Assembly: GCA_038043185.1 (NCBI GenBank)
Contig: JBBTCO010000045.1
Coordinates: 1 to 58,005 of the forward strand
Origin: UBA5009 sp038043185
GTDB taxonomy: Bacteria > Bdellovibrionota > Bdellovibrionia > Bdellovibrionales > Bdellovibrionaceae
Reading direction: 5' to 3'
DNA: 58,005 bases
The notes under the pieces were generated by a model, which saw nothing but the letters and a program-made list of their open reading frames with translations, had not been told where the DNA came from and made no database searches. Shown piece after piece: positions 43,622 through 53,481 of this stretch (its first letter is position 1; each line of letters starts with the position of its first letter). The position numbers and the translations under genes are program-made.

Positions 43622-46425
43622 TTAAAACTCTTTCATTTGTATTTGTATTGATTTTTTCGAGCCTAGCATTTTCAAAGAATAAAATTTCAATTTCTAATTT
43701 GCCTGTTGAAACTCAAATAGAACTAGCTCTTCAATTTCCCAAGACACTCAACGAAGAGTACAGCTTTTACGAAATCGATCAGATGATGAAGTGGCTGCAT
43801 AAAAAATACAATTACGATTTGATTAAAGTCATTCGCAACAACCAAGGCCTTGTCGAATTTAAAATTATTCCCACTACCCGCTTGAAATCTTTGGTTATCA
43901 AGGGGGCTCAAACTTTTTCCGAAAATGAAATTTTAAGTTTTTTTAATGTTCAGGTTGGCGATCCTTATGATTCCAATCTCTTTATCGAAAGTGGCATTAA
44001 ATTAAAAAAATTCTATCAAGACAATGGGTTTAACAACGCTGAAATAGAGTTAAAATTTCCTTCGCCCCAGCCGAATGTCATTGAGGCTGTAATTGAAATT
44101 CGTGAAAATAAAAGAACTCTTCTTAAAGGAATAAAAATAATTTCTGATCAAGTCGAATTGAACCAAAAAATTGAAAAGAAATTGAAATCAAAATTGGATT
44201 CTGTTTTTTCTGATAGTTTACAATCGGAAATTCAGAAAACAATCCGCGATTATTTAACATCCAATCGATACTTCCGCGCGGATATCATTGGTCCAGAAAC
44301 GCTTTACAACTCTGCGGGCAACGAAGCCTATCTGACCTTTAAGCTTGATAAAACAATTCGTTCTAGTGTCATTATCAATGGGGTAAAGCAATATTCGGTT
44401 GGGCGCTTGGAAGACATTATTGATTTGGATAATTTTTATTCCTCAAATCCAAACATTGCCAATGAAATGGCCACTCGAATTAAAAATTTTTATCTCTCTA
44501 AAGGATTTGCTCGAGTAGAAATTCAAGCACAAGAACTTCCAGGAAAGGATATTTCCAATACTAAAATCCAAATCGACATTGATGAAGGCCCTCAAGTCAG
44601 TATCTCGCAAATTGTTTTCACGGGTCGACTTTCTAAAAGTTCCGAAGAATACGCTAAGTTATTGAAAAAAGTGGCCACCGATCTGATCCAGGATGGCTAC
44701 TACAATAAAACTGATTTTGAAACCAGTCTAAATGCACTGAAGGTTCATTTACAAAATCAAGGATACCTTTTAGCTAAACCTATATCGACACGCACTCAAT
44801 ATAATAAAACGAAAGATCAATTAAGTATTTTTGTGAATTTTGACGAAGGACCCTTGACCGAACTCACAGAGATTCAATTTATGGGACAAAAATCATTCAG
44901 TTCAGAAATTCTTCTGACCGAACTGGATTTAAAAATCAATGAACCTCTGCAGTTAAATAAATTGCAAGCCGCCATTCTGAAATTAAAAATTTTTTATCAG
45001 GAAAAAGGTTATCTGGAAATGACTCTCTTGAACGAAAATCAAGAGGATGATCTCGTTAAATATGATGAAACGAATACCAAAGCTCAAGTGCGATTTAATA
45101 TTTTTGAAGGACCAAAAGTCGAAGTCGCTTCTATTTTGATCGAGGGAAATACCTTTACTAAAGAAAAAATAATTCTGCTCGAGTTAGATTTTGGCGTCGC
45201 TGACATACTCACTCCTTCACGCATAGAAGAATCGATCTCTCGCCTGCAAAGAACCGGCTATTTTAATACCGTCGAAATTAAAACGCTCGAAGAACGCACC
45301 AATGTTTCACAACGAACTGTGCAAGTGCGAGTAACCGAACGAGATCCAGGTCTTTTTACCGCAGGAATTGGGGCTACCAGTGAGCGGGAATTCACTGTTC
45401 GAGGTTTTACTGGAATAGCTTATAATAATTTGTATGGAACCGGTCGTGGACTATCAGTACGTGCCGAGGGAAATTACAACATAGGTCAAATTCGCTTTCT
45501 TGAAACGAAAGGCACCTTGAGCTACCTTGAACCTTATTTATTTGATACTCGCGTTCGCTTTCGTGGGATTGCCGAGTTAACTAAGACGCTTACTGATCTC
45601 AGCAACAGAATTGGCACAGACGTGAATCGTTACACAATGACTTTAGAAAAAGATTTCACGTCACATATCACAGGTTATTTTGATGTTTTCAACTTAGCTC
45701 AATCTCGTGATTTTAATATCGATACAAATATCACAATGAAAAGAAGCGATATTGCCAGTATTGGGCCATCCATGAATATAGATTATCTAGATAACATAGC
45801 TAATCCGACAAAAGGGACTTCCTCTCGGTTTTCTTTTGAGTACAGCTCGCCGCAATTTGGATCCAAAACAATTTCCTCGTCAGCCTCGGACAGCTCTAGC
45901 CCCATTGAATATTATTTATCAACAGCGTCGCTGTCGCATTACTATCCTTTTATTCCGCGTTGGGTTTGGGCTAATTCATTTAAAATTGGCTATCTTGAAA
46001 ATTTACATAAGGGCACAGGCCCGAACAGTGGCGTTCCATATGATAAAAAAGGCTTTTCCTTAGGAGGAGGGTTTTCTTCCATTCGGGGATTTGATTTTGA
46101 GGCCTTGCCATCGAAAACTGATTTAGGAATTAAAGATGATCAACTCGATAAAACCTATTACCTAAAAACCAACGCCACTATGGGTTTAATTAAATCAGAG
46201 ATAAGATTTCCCATTTCTGGCGATTTTGGCGGAAATGTTTTTTATGACGGTGGTGTAGTTAAAATCACAGATCTTGATATCCTCGACAATTACCGCGATG
46301 CGATCGGCGTAGGATTGCGTTACATTACTCCTGTTGGTCCTGTGAATATTGAAGTTGGAAGAAAATTAGATCGTAAAGAAAACGAAGATCTTTATCACTT
46401 GCATTTCTCGATCGGCAGTTTTTAG
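43618..46425 (+). CDS. Omp85-family protein (BamA/TamA-like) with seven POTRA domains
   Basis: A 935-residue outer-membrane assembly protein with a signal peptide (1-19). Seven successive POTRA-like units can be laid out at about 22-86, 87-164, 165-245, 246-324, 325-412, 413-498 and 499-576, several ending in F/I-DEGP-type turns (IDIDEGPQ, FDEGPLT, FEGPKVE). A beta-barrel from about 577 carries the GGGFSSIRGF motif (the VRGY-type loop 6 signature) and ends HLHFSIGSF. BamA usually has five POTRAs and TamA three. The overlap with tamB suggests a TamA-like role, but it could be the main BamA. Confidence 0.9.
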   Translation: MIKTLSFVFVLIFSSLAFSKNKISISNLPVETQIELALQFPKTLNEEYSFYEIDQMMKWLHKKYNYDLIKVIRNNQGLVEFKIIPTTRLKSLVIKGAQTFSENEILSFFNVQVGDPYDSNLFIESGIKLKKFYQDNGFNNAEIELKFPSPQPNVIEAVIEIRENKRTLLKGIKIISDQVELNQKIEKKLKSKLDSVFSDSLQSEIQKTIRDYLTSNRYFRADIIGPETLYNSAGNEAYLTFKLDKTIRSSVIINGVKQYSVGRLEDIIDLDNFYSSNPNIANEMATRIKNFYLSKGFARVEIQAQELPGKDISNTKIQIDIDEGPQVSISQIVFTGRLSKSSEEYAKLLKKVATDLIQDGYYNKTDFETSLNALKVHLQNQGYLLAKPISTRTQYNKTKDQLSIFVNFDEGPLTELTEIQFMGQKSFSSEILLTELDLKINEPLQLNKLQAAILKLKIFYQEKGYLEMTLLNENQEDDLVKYDETNTKAQVRFNIFEGPKVEVASILIEGNTFTKEKIILLELDFGVADILTPSRIEESISRLQRTGYFNTVEIKTLEERTNVSQRTVQVRVTERDPGLFTAGIGATSEREFTVRGFTGIAYNNLYGTGRGLSVRAEGNYNIGQIRFLETKGTLSYLEPYLFDTRVRFRGIAELTKTLTDLSNRIGTDVNRYTMTLEKDFTSHITGYFDVFNLAQSRDFNIDTNITMKRSDIASIGPSMNIDYLDNIANPTKGTSSRFSFEYSSPQFGSKTISSSASDSSSPIEYYLSTASLSHYYPFIPRWVWANSFKIGYLENLHKGTGPNSGVPYDKKGFSLGGGFSSIRGFDFEALPSKTDLGIKDDQLDKTYYLKTNATMGLIKSEIRFPISGDFGGNVFYDGGVVKITDLDILDNYRDAIGVGLRYITPVGPVNIEVGRKLDRKENEDLYHLHFSIGSF

Positions 46426-46445
46426 TATAGTGGCAGGGAGCTCTT

Positions 46446-46943
46446 ATGAATGTTGAAACAGCTGTGTTTGCTGGGGGATGTTTTTGGGGAATGGAACAAT
46501 TATTTCGCAGTCTGGGCGGAGTTGTTGACACCGAGGTTGGTTACACCGGCGGCGAGTCAAAAAATCCCGATTACAAACAAGTTAGTTCTGGCCAAACCGG
46601 GCACGCTGAAGCTCTCTTAGTAAAGTTTGATCCACTCAAAATTTCCTATGAAAATTTACTTCTCTATTTTTTTAAAATTCACGATCCGACGACCATGAAC
46701 AAACAAGGAAATGACGTTGGAAGTCAGTATCGATCTGCTCTCTTTTATATGGATGAAAACCAAAAAAGCACAGCACAAAAAATTATCAACAAAGTGAATG
46801 ATTCAAAGGCCTGGAATTCGACCATTGTGACTGAGTTAGTTCCAGCACAAACGTTTTATCGCGCCGAGGACTTCCACCAAGATTACCTCGAAAAAGTACC
46901 TCAAGGCTACACTTGCCATTACCTCCGCCCGCTGAAATTTTAA
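46446..46943 (+). CDS. msrA: Peptide-methionine (S)-S-oxide reductase A
   Basis: Repairs oxidised methionine. The 165-residue protein has the catalytic motif GGCFWGMEQLF with Cys12, and VGYTGGESKNPDYKQVSSGQTGHAEA, HDPTTMNKQGNDVGSQYRS and FHQDYLEK. No C-terminal resolving Cys of the two- or three-Cys type stands out. AGGGAG precedes the ATG. It follows the omp85 gene by 20 bases and may belong to the same transcript. Confidence 0.96.
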   Translation: MNVETAVFAGGCFWGMEQLFRSLGGVVDTEVGYTGGESKNPDYKQVSSGQTGHAEALLVKFDPLKISYENLLLYFFKIHDPTTMNKQGNDVGSQYRSALFYMDENQKSTAQKIINKVNDSKAWNSTIVTELVPAQTFYRAEDFHQDYLEKVPQGYTCHYLRPLKF

Positions 46944-46971
46944 GCACTCCGCCAAAACGCTAAGTACATTC

Positions 46972-47000
46972 TTGACCCTGATCGATCTCGTCGCTAGCTT
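46972..47000 (+). promoter_or_regulatory. Candidate promoter of the prp operon
   Basis: TTGACC (46972-46977) and TAGCTT (46995-47000) are 17 bases apart, in the 81-base gap before prpD. Five of six -35 bases match consensus; the -10 is weak. Confidence 0.4.
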
Positions 47001-47024
47001 AAGTTGTTTTGCTAGGAGGCAATC

Positions 47025-48533
47025 TTGAGAAAGCATTTGGTTAGGGTATATCCGTCAAAAGAAAAACTAGATAAAAAAAATCAACTCGCTTGGAAGATGG
47101 CCGAAATTGCCACTGATAAAACTCCAATTGCAAAAGACGTTACCGAAATGGTGATCAACCGAATGATTGACAATGCTTCTGTTGCAATCGCTGCGGCTAA
47201 TCGGCGTCCCGTGGCTTCCGCACGAGCAATGGCTTTAGCTCACCCCCGCAGCGGAGGCGCTACCGTTTTTGGCATGCCCAACGATCAAAAATTTTCTGCC
47301 GAGTGGGCGGCTTGGGCCAATGGCACCGCTGTTCGAGAACTTGACTACCATGATACTTTTTTAGCCGCGGATTATTCTCATCCTGGTGACAACATTCCAC
47401 CTGTGTTAGCCGTGGCTCAGCAGTTGGGAAAAAATGGCAAAGATCTTTTGAGTGGAATTGTTACAGGTTACGAGCTGCATGTGAATTTAGTTAAAGCCAT
47501 TTGTCTTCATAAACATAAAAAAGATCATATTGCGCATCTGTGTCCTGCTTCGGCAGCCGGAATTGGCACTTTGCTTGGACTTTCCACCGAGGTTGTTTAC
47601 CAAGCCATTCAGCAAGCGGTGCACGTTTCATTCACCACTCGACAATCGCGCAAAGGCGAAATTTCATCATGGAAAGCCTACGCCCCATCGCATTCATCAA
47701 AATTGGCTATCGAGGCCGTCGATCGCGTTATGCGTGGTGAAGGCGCGCCTTCACCAATTTATGAAGGTGAAGATTCGGTAATTGCTTACATGCTCGATGG
47801 TAAAGATGGAAAATATGAAGTTCCTTTACCTGAGGTCGGCGAAACTAAGCGCGCCATTTTGGAAACTTACACAAAAGAACACTCGGCAGAATATCAATCT
47901 CAGGCATTGATTGATTTAGCCTGCCGAATGCGTTCAAAAATTACCAACTGGGATGACGTCAAAGAAATTATTATTCATACTTCTCATCACACTCACTATG
48001 TGATCGGCACCGGAGCAGGAGATCCACAAAAAATGGATCCCCAAGCTTCACGTGAAACTTTGGATCACTCGATCATGTATATTTTTGCTGTGGCCTTGCA
48101 AGATGGCTCTTGGCACCATGTGAATTCTTATTCTCCAGAACGCGCTCAACGGCCTGATACCGTCAAATTGTGGCATAAGATTCGAACACTTGAAGATCCG
48201 CGATGGACTGAGGCTTATCATGATGAAGATCCTAATAAAAAACGTTTCGGTGGAAAAGTTGATATCGTGTTAAACAACGGCAAAATTATTACTGACGAAT
48301 TAGGTGTTGCCAATGCCCACCCGGCTGGCGCTAAACCTTTTGTACGCGCAGATTACATTCGTAAATTTGATACTCTTACTGCTGAAATTATCACTAAAGA
48401 AGAAAGAACTCGATTCATCACTCTTTGTGAAAACCTACCCGAATTAACTGCAGCCCAAGTGCAAGAGCTGAATGTGCAAATTCCAATTTCCCAACTGATT
48501 AACAATAAACGCGACACCAAAGGAATTTTCTAA
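47025..48533 (+). CDS. prpD: 2-methylcitrate dehydratase PrpD
   Basis: Dehydrates 2-methylcitrate to 2-methylaconitate in propionate catabolism. The 502-residue MmgE/PrpD protein has ASARAMALAHPRSGGATVFG, ELDYHDTFLAADYSHPGDNIPPVLAVAQ, ITGYELHVNL and the KAYAPSHSSKLAIEAV stretch. The start is TTG with GGAGG upstream. It heads the operon prpD-prpB-prpC; the stop overlaps the prpB ATG by one base. No prpR or prpE is in the window, so regulation and propionyl-CoA supply are unresolved. Confidence 0.95.
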   Translation: MRKHLVRVYPSKEKLDKKNQLAWKMAEIATDKTPIAKDVTEMVINRMIDNASVAIAAANRRPVASARAMALAHPRSGGATVFGMPNDQKFSAEWAAWANGTAVRELDYHDTFLAADYSHPGDNIPPVLAVAQQLGKNGKDLLSGIVTGYELHVNLVKAICLHKHKKDHIAHLCPASAAGIGTLLGLSTEVVYQAIQQAVHVSFTTRQSRKGEISSWKAYAPSHSSKLAIEAVDRVMRGEGAPSPIYEGEDSVIAYMLDGKDGKYEVPLPEVGETKRAILETYTKEHSAEYQSQALIDLACRMRSKITNWDDVKEIIIHTSHHTHYVIGTGAGDPQKMDPQASRETLDHSIMYIFAVALQDGSWHHVNSYSPERAQRPDTVKLWHKIRTLEDPRWTEAYHDEDPNKKRFGGKVDIVLNNGKIITDELGVANAHPAGAKPFVRADYIRKFDTLTAEIITKEERTRFITLCENLPELTAAQVQELNVQIPISQLINNKRDTKGIF

Positions 48534-49429
48534 TGCTTTTTACAGAAACAACGGCTCCAGAAAAAAGAATGAATTTGCGTCGCGCTCTTAAGTCCGGAAG
48601 AATTTTACGCCTTCCAGGAGCCTTCAATCCCTTATCAGCTATGCTGATCGAAAAAAAAGGATTTGAAGGAGTTTATATTTCAGGATCAGTGCTTTCAAAT
48701 GATTTGGGTTATCCCGACATTGGATTTACCACACAAACCGAAGTGGCTCATCGCGGACGACAAATCGCACGTGCGACGAAATTACCAACGATTATTGACA
48801 TTGATACAGGATTTGGTGAGCCGCTCAACGTGAGCCGAACAGTTCAAGAACTGATCGAGTTTGGCCTTTCTGGCTGCCACCTTGAAGATCAAATGAATCC
48901 AAAACGATGCGGTCATTTGGATAATAAAACCTTAGTCAGCACTGAAGATATGTTAAAAAAAATTAAAGCCGCTTCTCGGGGAAAAAATTTAGATAATAAT
49001 TTTTTAATTATCGCACGCACCGATGCGCGCGCTTCCGAAGGTTTAGATAAAGCCATTGAACGAGCCAAGGCCTACGTTGATGCCGGCGCTGAAATGATTT
49101 TTCCCGAAGCTTTGGCCGACGAAAAAGAATTTGAGATTTTTCGCAATAAAATTTCTGTACCCTTACTTGCAAATATGACTGAATTTGGAAAATCAAAACT
49201 GCTGACCACGTCTCAGCTGCAAAACTTGGGTTTTAACGTGGTCATTTACCCGGTCACCTTATTGCGATTAGCCATGAAAGCCGCAGAGCTAGGATTGGAC
49301 GTCATTTCAGCTGAGGGGACACAGGAATCGATCATCAAAGATATGCAAACGCGTAAGGAGCTCTATGAACTTACTCGTTATGAAGAGTACAACTCATTCG
49401 ATAAAAATTTATACGATTTTAAAATATAA
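48533..49429 (+). CDS. prpB: 2-methylisocitrate lyase PrpB
   Basis: Cleaves 2-methylisocitrate to pyruvate and succinate. In the 298 residues: GAFNPLSAMLIEKKGFEGVYISGS, the metal-binding DIDTGFGEP, HLEDQMNPKRCGHLDNK with the catalytic KRCGH motif, IARTDARASEG, and PLLANMTEFGKS. It shares the isocitrate-lyase superfamily fold, but the KRCGH form and size fit PrpB. It is coupled to prpD by a TAATG junction. Confidence 0.96.
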   Translation: MLFTETTAPEKRMNLRRALKSGRILRLPGAFNPLSAMLIEKKGFEGVYISGSVLSNDLGYPDIGFTTQTEVAHRGRQIARATKLPTIIDIDTGFGEPLNVSRTVQELIEFGLSGCHLEDQMNPKRCGHLDNKTLVSTEDMLKKIKAASRGKNLDNNFLIIARTDARASEGLDKAIERAKAYVDAGAEMIFPEALADEKEFEIFRNKISVPLLANMTEFGKSKLLTTSQLQNLGFNVVIYPVTLLRLAMKAAELGLDVISAEGTQESIIKDMQTRKELYELTRYEEYNSFDKNLYDFKI

Positions 49430-49443
49430 ACAGAAAGGTGTTT

Positions 49444-50616
49444 ATGTCTGACGCAAATTACATCAATCCCGATTACGTGCCAGAACCGGAAAAAGTGAAT
49501 GTGAAAAAGGGCCTAGAAGGAGCCGTCATTGACACTTCTAGCATTTCCAAAGTGAACCCCGATACAAACTCCTTAATTTATCGTGGTTATCCTGTTCAAG
49601 AATTAGCAGAAAACTGTCACTTTGAAGAAGTCGCTTATTTGCTTTACAACAACGAGCTTCCTACAGCCAGTCAGTTGGCCGAATTTGAAAAGCTTGAGCG
49701 CAGCTACCGGGATATCAGTAAAGAATGTCTTTCGGTGATTAAACATCTTCCTAAAAAATGTCACCCGATGGATTCCATCAGGACTGGCGTTAGTTTCTTA
49801 GGTTGTGAAGACAATCGCATTTGGGATGCAACACCGAAAACGAATTACGATAAAGCCATCCTTTTGTTAGCAAAAATTCCAACCATGATAGCTGCTGACT
49901 ACCGTTTTAAAAAGGGAATGGATTTTATTCCACCAAAATCCACTTTAAGCATTGCCGAAAATTTCTTTCATATGTGTTTCGGAAAAATTCCCGCAAAAGA
50001 AGTGGTTAAAGCTTTTGATGTCAGTCTGATTTTATATGCCGAGCACAGCTTCAATGCTTCGACATTCACTAGTCGAGTCGTGACTTCAACCGAAAGTGAT
50101 ATCTACAGTGCCACCACTGCTGGCATTGGTGCTCTGAAGGGGCCTTTGCATGGCGGAGCGAATGAGCAAGTCATGCATATGATGTTGGAAATCGCAGATC
50201 CAGCTAAAGCCGAGAGATGGATGCTGGATGCTTTGACTGCGAAACGTAAAGTCATGGGCTTTGGACATCGTGTATACAAAAAAGGTGATTCCCGAGTACC
50301 GACGATGCGAAAATATGCCCAAGTCATGGCTGATTCTACCGGCGAACAAAAATGGATCAAAATGTATGATGCCTTAGAAAAAGTCATGGTCGACAAGAAA
50401 AAGATTTATCCTAACTTAGATTTTCCAGCCGGACCAGCTTACTACATGATGGGTTTTGAGATTGATTTCTTTACTCCTATTTTTGTTATGGCCCGAACCA
50501 CTGGTTGGTCGGCTCATATTATGGAACAAGCTGCTAACAACCGAATTATTCGTCCCTTGAATGAATACATTGGCTCTCAACAAAAAAGTGTTCGACCACT
50601 TTCAGAAAGAAAATGA
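49444..50616 (+). CDS. prpC: 2-methylcitrate synthase PrpC
   Basis: Condenses propionyl-CoA with oxaloacetate. The 390-residue, type-II-length citrate-synthase-family protein has the catalytic residues in ALKGPLHGGANEQ (His), VMGFGHRVYKKGDSR (His) and PNLDFPAGP (Asp). Operon context favours methylcitrate synthase over the Krebs-cycle enzyme. The ATG at 49444 lies six bases after GAAAGG; a GTG two codons upstream is less likely. Its TGA overlaps the ATG of the next gene. Confidence 0.94.
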   Translation: MSDANYINPDYVPEPEKVNVKKGLEGAVIDTSSISKVNPDTNSLIYRGYPVQELAENCHFEEVAYLLYNNELPTASQLAEFEKLERSYRDISKECLSVIKHLPKKCHPMDSIRTGVSFLGCEDNRIWDATPKTNYDKAILLLAKIPTMIAADYRFKKGMDFIPPKSTLSIAENFFHMCFGKIPAKEVVKAFDVSLILYAEHSFNASTFTSRVVTSTESDIYSATTAGIGALKGPLHGGANEQVMHMMLEIADPAKAERWMLDALTAKRKVMGFGHRVYKKGDSRVPTMRKYAQVMADSTGEQKWIKMYDALEKVMVDKKKIYPNLDFPAGPAYYMMGFEIDFFTPIFVMARTTGWSAHIMEQAANNRIIRPLNEYIGSQQKSVRPLSERK

Positions 50617-51740
50617 AATTCATGAAAAATAATTTTTTTTATTTTTGGCTCTCTGCCAGCTTGTTGCTTTCGACTTCTTGCTCTCACGAAGAAGTCGTTC
50701 CGCAACCACAATCTGCAAGTGTCATTCGGGCCGCTGTTGCTGAAGATCTTGGCGTCGTTCCGCGCGGTATTGATTTCGCTCACATTCCCGAGGTCGTTGC
50801 TTTTGGCTCTTGCGCCGATCAAGACGCGCCCCAACCGCTTTGGCCAGTGATCGCCAGCAATTCTCCGAATTTATTTTTGTTCATGGGTGACAATGTCTAT
50901 TCCAGTCGCCCCGAGAAAAAACCAGTTTCCCAACAGTACTCGAAATTAGCTCATCTCAAGGATTTCAAAAATTTTCGAGAAAAAATTCCTATTATGGTCA
51001 CTTGGGACGATGGTGACTATGGGCAAGTTGATGGCGGGGCGGACTTTGAAGGTAAAGAAGCCAACCGCAAAGAATTTATAAAATTTTGGCCTTATGTGAA
51101 AGACAGTTTAGGTTTTAATCAGGGCGGCGTCTATCATGCTAAAATCATTGGTGGGGCCAAGAAAAAGCAGCCTTCTTTGCAAGTGATTATGTTGGACACT
51201 CGTTATTTTCGCAGCCCTTTAAAGCCAAATCCTGACACCACAAATCCCTTAAAGAAATACATTCCTAATGATGATCCAGAAGCTACAATCCTTGGTCAGC
51301 AACAATGGAATTGGCTTGAAGAGCAGCTAGAAAGGCCGGCTGATATTCGGTTCATTGTGAGCAGCATTCAGTTTCTTGCTGAAGAACATGGTTTTGAAAA
51401 ATGGGCGAATTTCCCAAAAGAAAAAGAAAAGTTTTTGAATTTGCTTAAACGCACTCAAGCTAAAAATGTTTTTATAATGAGCGGAGACCGGCATTTGGGA
51501 ATTATTTCTAAGCAAGAAGTTAAGGGCTATGGCCCATTGTGGGAGATCACTTCTAGCTCAATTAATAAATCTACAACACTTAATGAAACAGATCCAACTT
51601 ATCATGGCGTTCCCATTACAACTGAAAATTTTGGTTTAGCTTTAATTCAATGGAAAAAGAAAAAAATTACTTTTCAGCTTAAAAATATAAAAAATGAAGT
51701 GTTAAACAGTATTGATGTCCCACTTAAATTGGCTCACTAG
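50613..51740 (+). CDS. PhoD-like phosphatase/phosphodiesterase lipoprotein
   Basis: A 375-residue exported protein with a lipobox (WLSASLLLSTSC, Cys at about 23). The metallophosphoesterase-like PhoD domain shows VVAFGSCADQDAPQPLWPVI, LFLFMGDNVYSS, PIMVTWDDGDYG, VIMLDTRYFRSPL, FIVSSIQFLAEEHG and FIMSGDRHLGII, all characteristic of PhoD-type alkaline phosphatases (the Asp, Asn and His metal ligands). It probably releases phosphate from extracellular esters. Its ATG overlaps the prpC stop, so it appears as the fourth gene of the prp transcript, an unusual partner. Confidence 0.85.
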   Translation: MKFMKNNFFYFWLSASLLLSTSCSHEEVVPQPQSASVIRAAVAEDLGVVPRGIDFAHIPEVVAFGSCADQDAPQPLWPVIASNSPNLFLFMGDNVYSSRPEKKPVSQQYSKLAHLKDFKNFREKIPIMVTWDDGDYGQVDGGADFEGKEANRKEFIKFWPYVKDSLGFNQGGVYHAKIIGGAKKKQPSLQVIMLDTRYFRSPLKPNPDTTNPLKKYIPNDDPEATILGQQQWNWLEEQLERPADIRFIVSSIQFLAEEHGFEKWANFPKEKEKFLNLLKRTQAKNVFIMSGDRHLGIISKQEVKGYGPLWEITSSSINKSTTLNETDPTYHGVPITTENFGLALIQWKKKKITFQLKNIKNEVLNSIDVPLKLAH

Positions 51741-51748
51741 GAGAATTT

Positions 51749-53434
51749 ATGAATTCGCGAATTTTTTTATCGTTGCTGGCCGCGACTGTTTTTATCACAA
51801 AAGCACCCTTGGCCAAAGCCGTGACCAATGAAGAGCTTAAGATTGGAGTGAATCAAGAGTTTGAAACCTTGAATCCAATTATTGCGACCACTGTTGCTGC
51901 AAAATATATGCTCTATTTTGCATACCGCACTCTTGTGTACTTGGATATCGATGGCCAATGGAAAACTCAGATGCTAAAAGAGATTCCAAGTCTGCAAAAT
52001 AAAAAAGCTAAAATTATTTCTAAAAATGGAAAGAAATTTCTTGAAACTAAAATTGAAATTATCGAAACCGCTAAATGGGGCGATGGCACTCCAGTCACGT
52101 GCAAAGATCTGAAATTAACCGTTGATATTGGTAGAAATACCAATGTTTCCATTGCCAATAGAGAGGCTTATACGGACATTGAAGATGTCGTATGGGATGA
52201 AAAGACACCTAAAAAGTGTGTCGTCACTTTTAACAAACTCCTTTGGAATTTTTACCAAAATCTTCCGGATGTAACCCCCGCGCATATCGAACAGGCCATT
52301 TTTGATAAATGGGGAAAAGAAAAAGAAGGTTATGATCGAAACACGATGTACACAAAAAATCCAAAGTTGCCTGGTCTTTATAATGGACCATACTTAATTT
52401 CCGAAGTCACCTTAGGTAGTCACTTGATTTATGTGCCAAATCCCCATTTCTATGGCACTAAACCAAAAATCAAAAAAATTATTTTAAGAATCCTTCCTAA
52501 CACGGGAACGCTGGAAGCTAATTTACGTTCAAATACAGTGGATATGATTGCATCTATAGGGATGTCTTTTGATCAAGCCCTGATATTTGATGAAAAAATA
52601 AAAACAGAAAAATTGCCTTACAATGTTCTTTTCAAATCAGGAACTGTTTACCAGCATTTAGATGTCAATTTAGACAGCCCCAATCTTAAAGATATTCGTG
52701 TCCGTCAAGCCTTGATGTATGGGCTTAAAAAAGATGATATTATGAAAAGTATTTTTGAAAATAAAGCAACAAATGCCATTCACTGGATAACTCCAGATGA
52801 TGCTTGGTTCACCGATGATCCTAAATTTGTTGTTAGTTACAAATTCGATAAAAAGAAAGCAAAGTCTCTTTTAGACGAAGCCGGCTGGACTGTTGGAAAA
52901 GACGGTTATCGATTTAAAGATGGACAAAAACTTACTCTTAAAATGGCCGGGGCAGCCGGTGTTAAATTGATTGATAATATCCAAGCTATTCTTCAGTCGC
53001 AGTGGAAAGACATAGGGATTGAAATTTTATTAAAAAATGAACCTGGGCGAGTCTTATTTTCAGAAACTATTCCCAAAAGAAGATTTGATTTAGCGATCTT
53101 TTCCTGGTCAAGCAATCCAGAACAAAGTCCTGAATCGACATTTCATTCTAAAAATATTCCTACCGAAAAAAATTCATGGTCAGGACAAAACGACACAGGA
53201 TGGAATAATCCGAAAGTAGATTTAAATATTGAAAAATTAAAAGAAGAATTTGATCCGAAAAAAAGAAAAGCTCTGATTGCCGAAATGATCAAAGCTTACA
53301 CCAGTGAAATTCCAGTCATCCCACTTTTTTTCCGCCCAAGTAACGCGGTTGTTCCCAAGAATATGAAGGGTTTTTCCTTAGCGGGGCACCAGTTTTACGA
53401 GTCGTATCATGCCGAGAAATGGGACTTGCAGTAG
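51749..53434 (+). CDS. ABC-transporter peptide-type substrate-binding protein
   Basis: A 561-residue periplasmic solute-binding protein of family 5 (OppA/DppA-type). The signal peptide is at about 1-24 (IFLSLLAATVFITKAPLAKA). Family marks: ELKIGVNQEFETLNPI, AKWGDGTPVTCKDLKLTVDI, NGPYLISEVTLGSHLIYVPNPHFYG, LKDIRVRQALMYGLKKDDI and PVIPLFFR. Probable cargo is oligopeptides; permease and ATPase genes are not in the window. It starts 8 bases after the PhoD gene with an AGGAGA ribosome site. Confidence 0.9.
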   Translation: MNSRIFLSLLAATVFITKAPLAKAVTNEELKIGVNQEFETLNPIIATTVAAKYMLYFAYRTLVYLDIDGQWKTQMLKEIPSLQNKKAKIISKNGKKFLETKIEIIETAKWGDGTPVTCKDLKLTVDIGRNTNVSIANREAYTDIEDVVWDEKTPKKCVVTFNKLLWNFYQNLPDVTPAHIEQAIFDKWGKEKEGYDRNTMYTKNPKLPGLYNGPYLISEVTLGSHLIYVPNPHFYGTKPKIKKIILRILPNTGTLEANLRSNTVDMIASIGMSFDQALIFDEKIKTEKLPYNVLFKSGTVYQHLDVNLDSPNLKDIRVRQALMYGLKKDDIMKSIFENKATNAIHWITPDDAWFTDDPKFVVSYKFDKKKAKSLLDEAGWTVGKDGYRFKDGQKLTLKMAGAAGVKLIDNIQAILQSQWKDIGIEILLKNEPGRVLFSETIPKRRFDLAIFSWSSNPEQSPESTFHSKNIPTEKNSWSGQNDTGWNNPKVDLNIEKLKEEFDPKKRKALIAEMIKAYTSEIPVIPLFFRPSNAVVPKNMKGFSLAGHQFYESYHAEKWDLQ

Positions 53435-53481
53435 GGCTTGTCTCATTTTATTGCAAATTTATGGCCTTAGGCAGCACGAAC

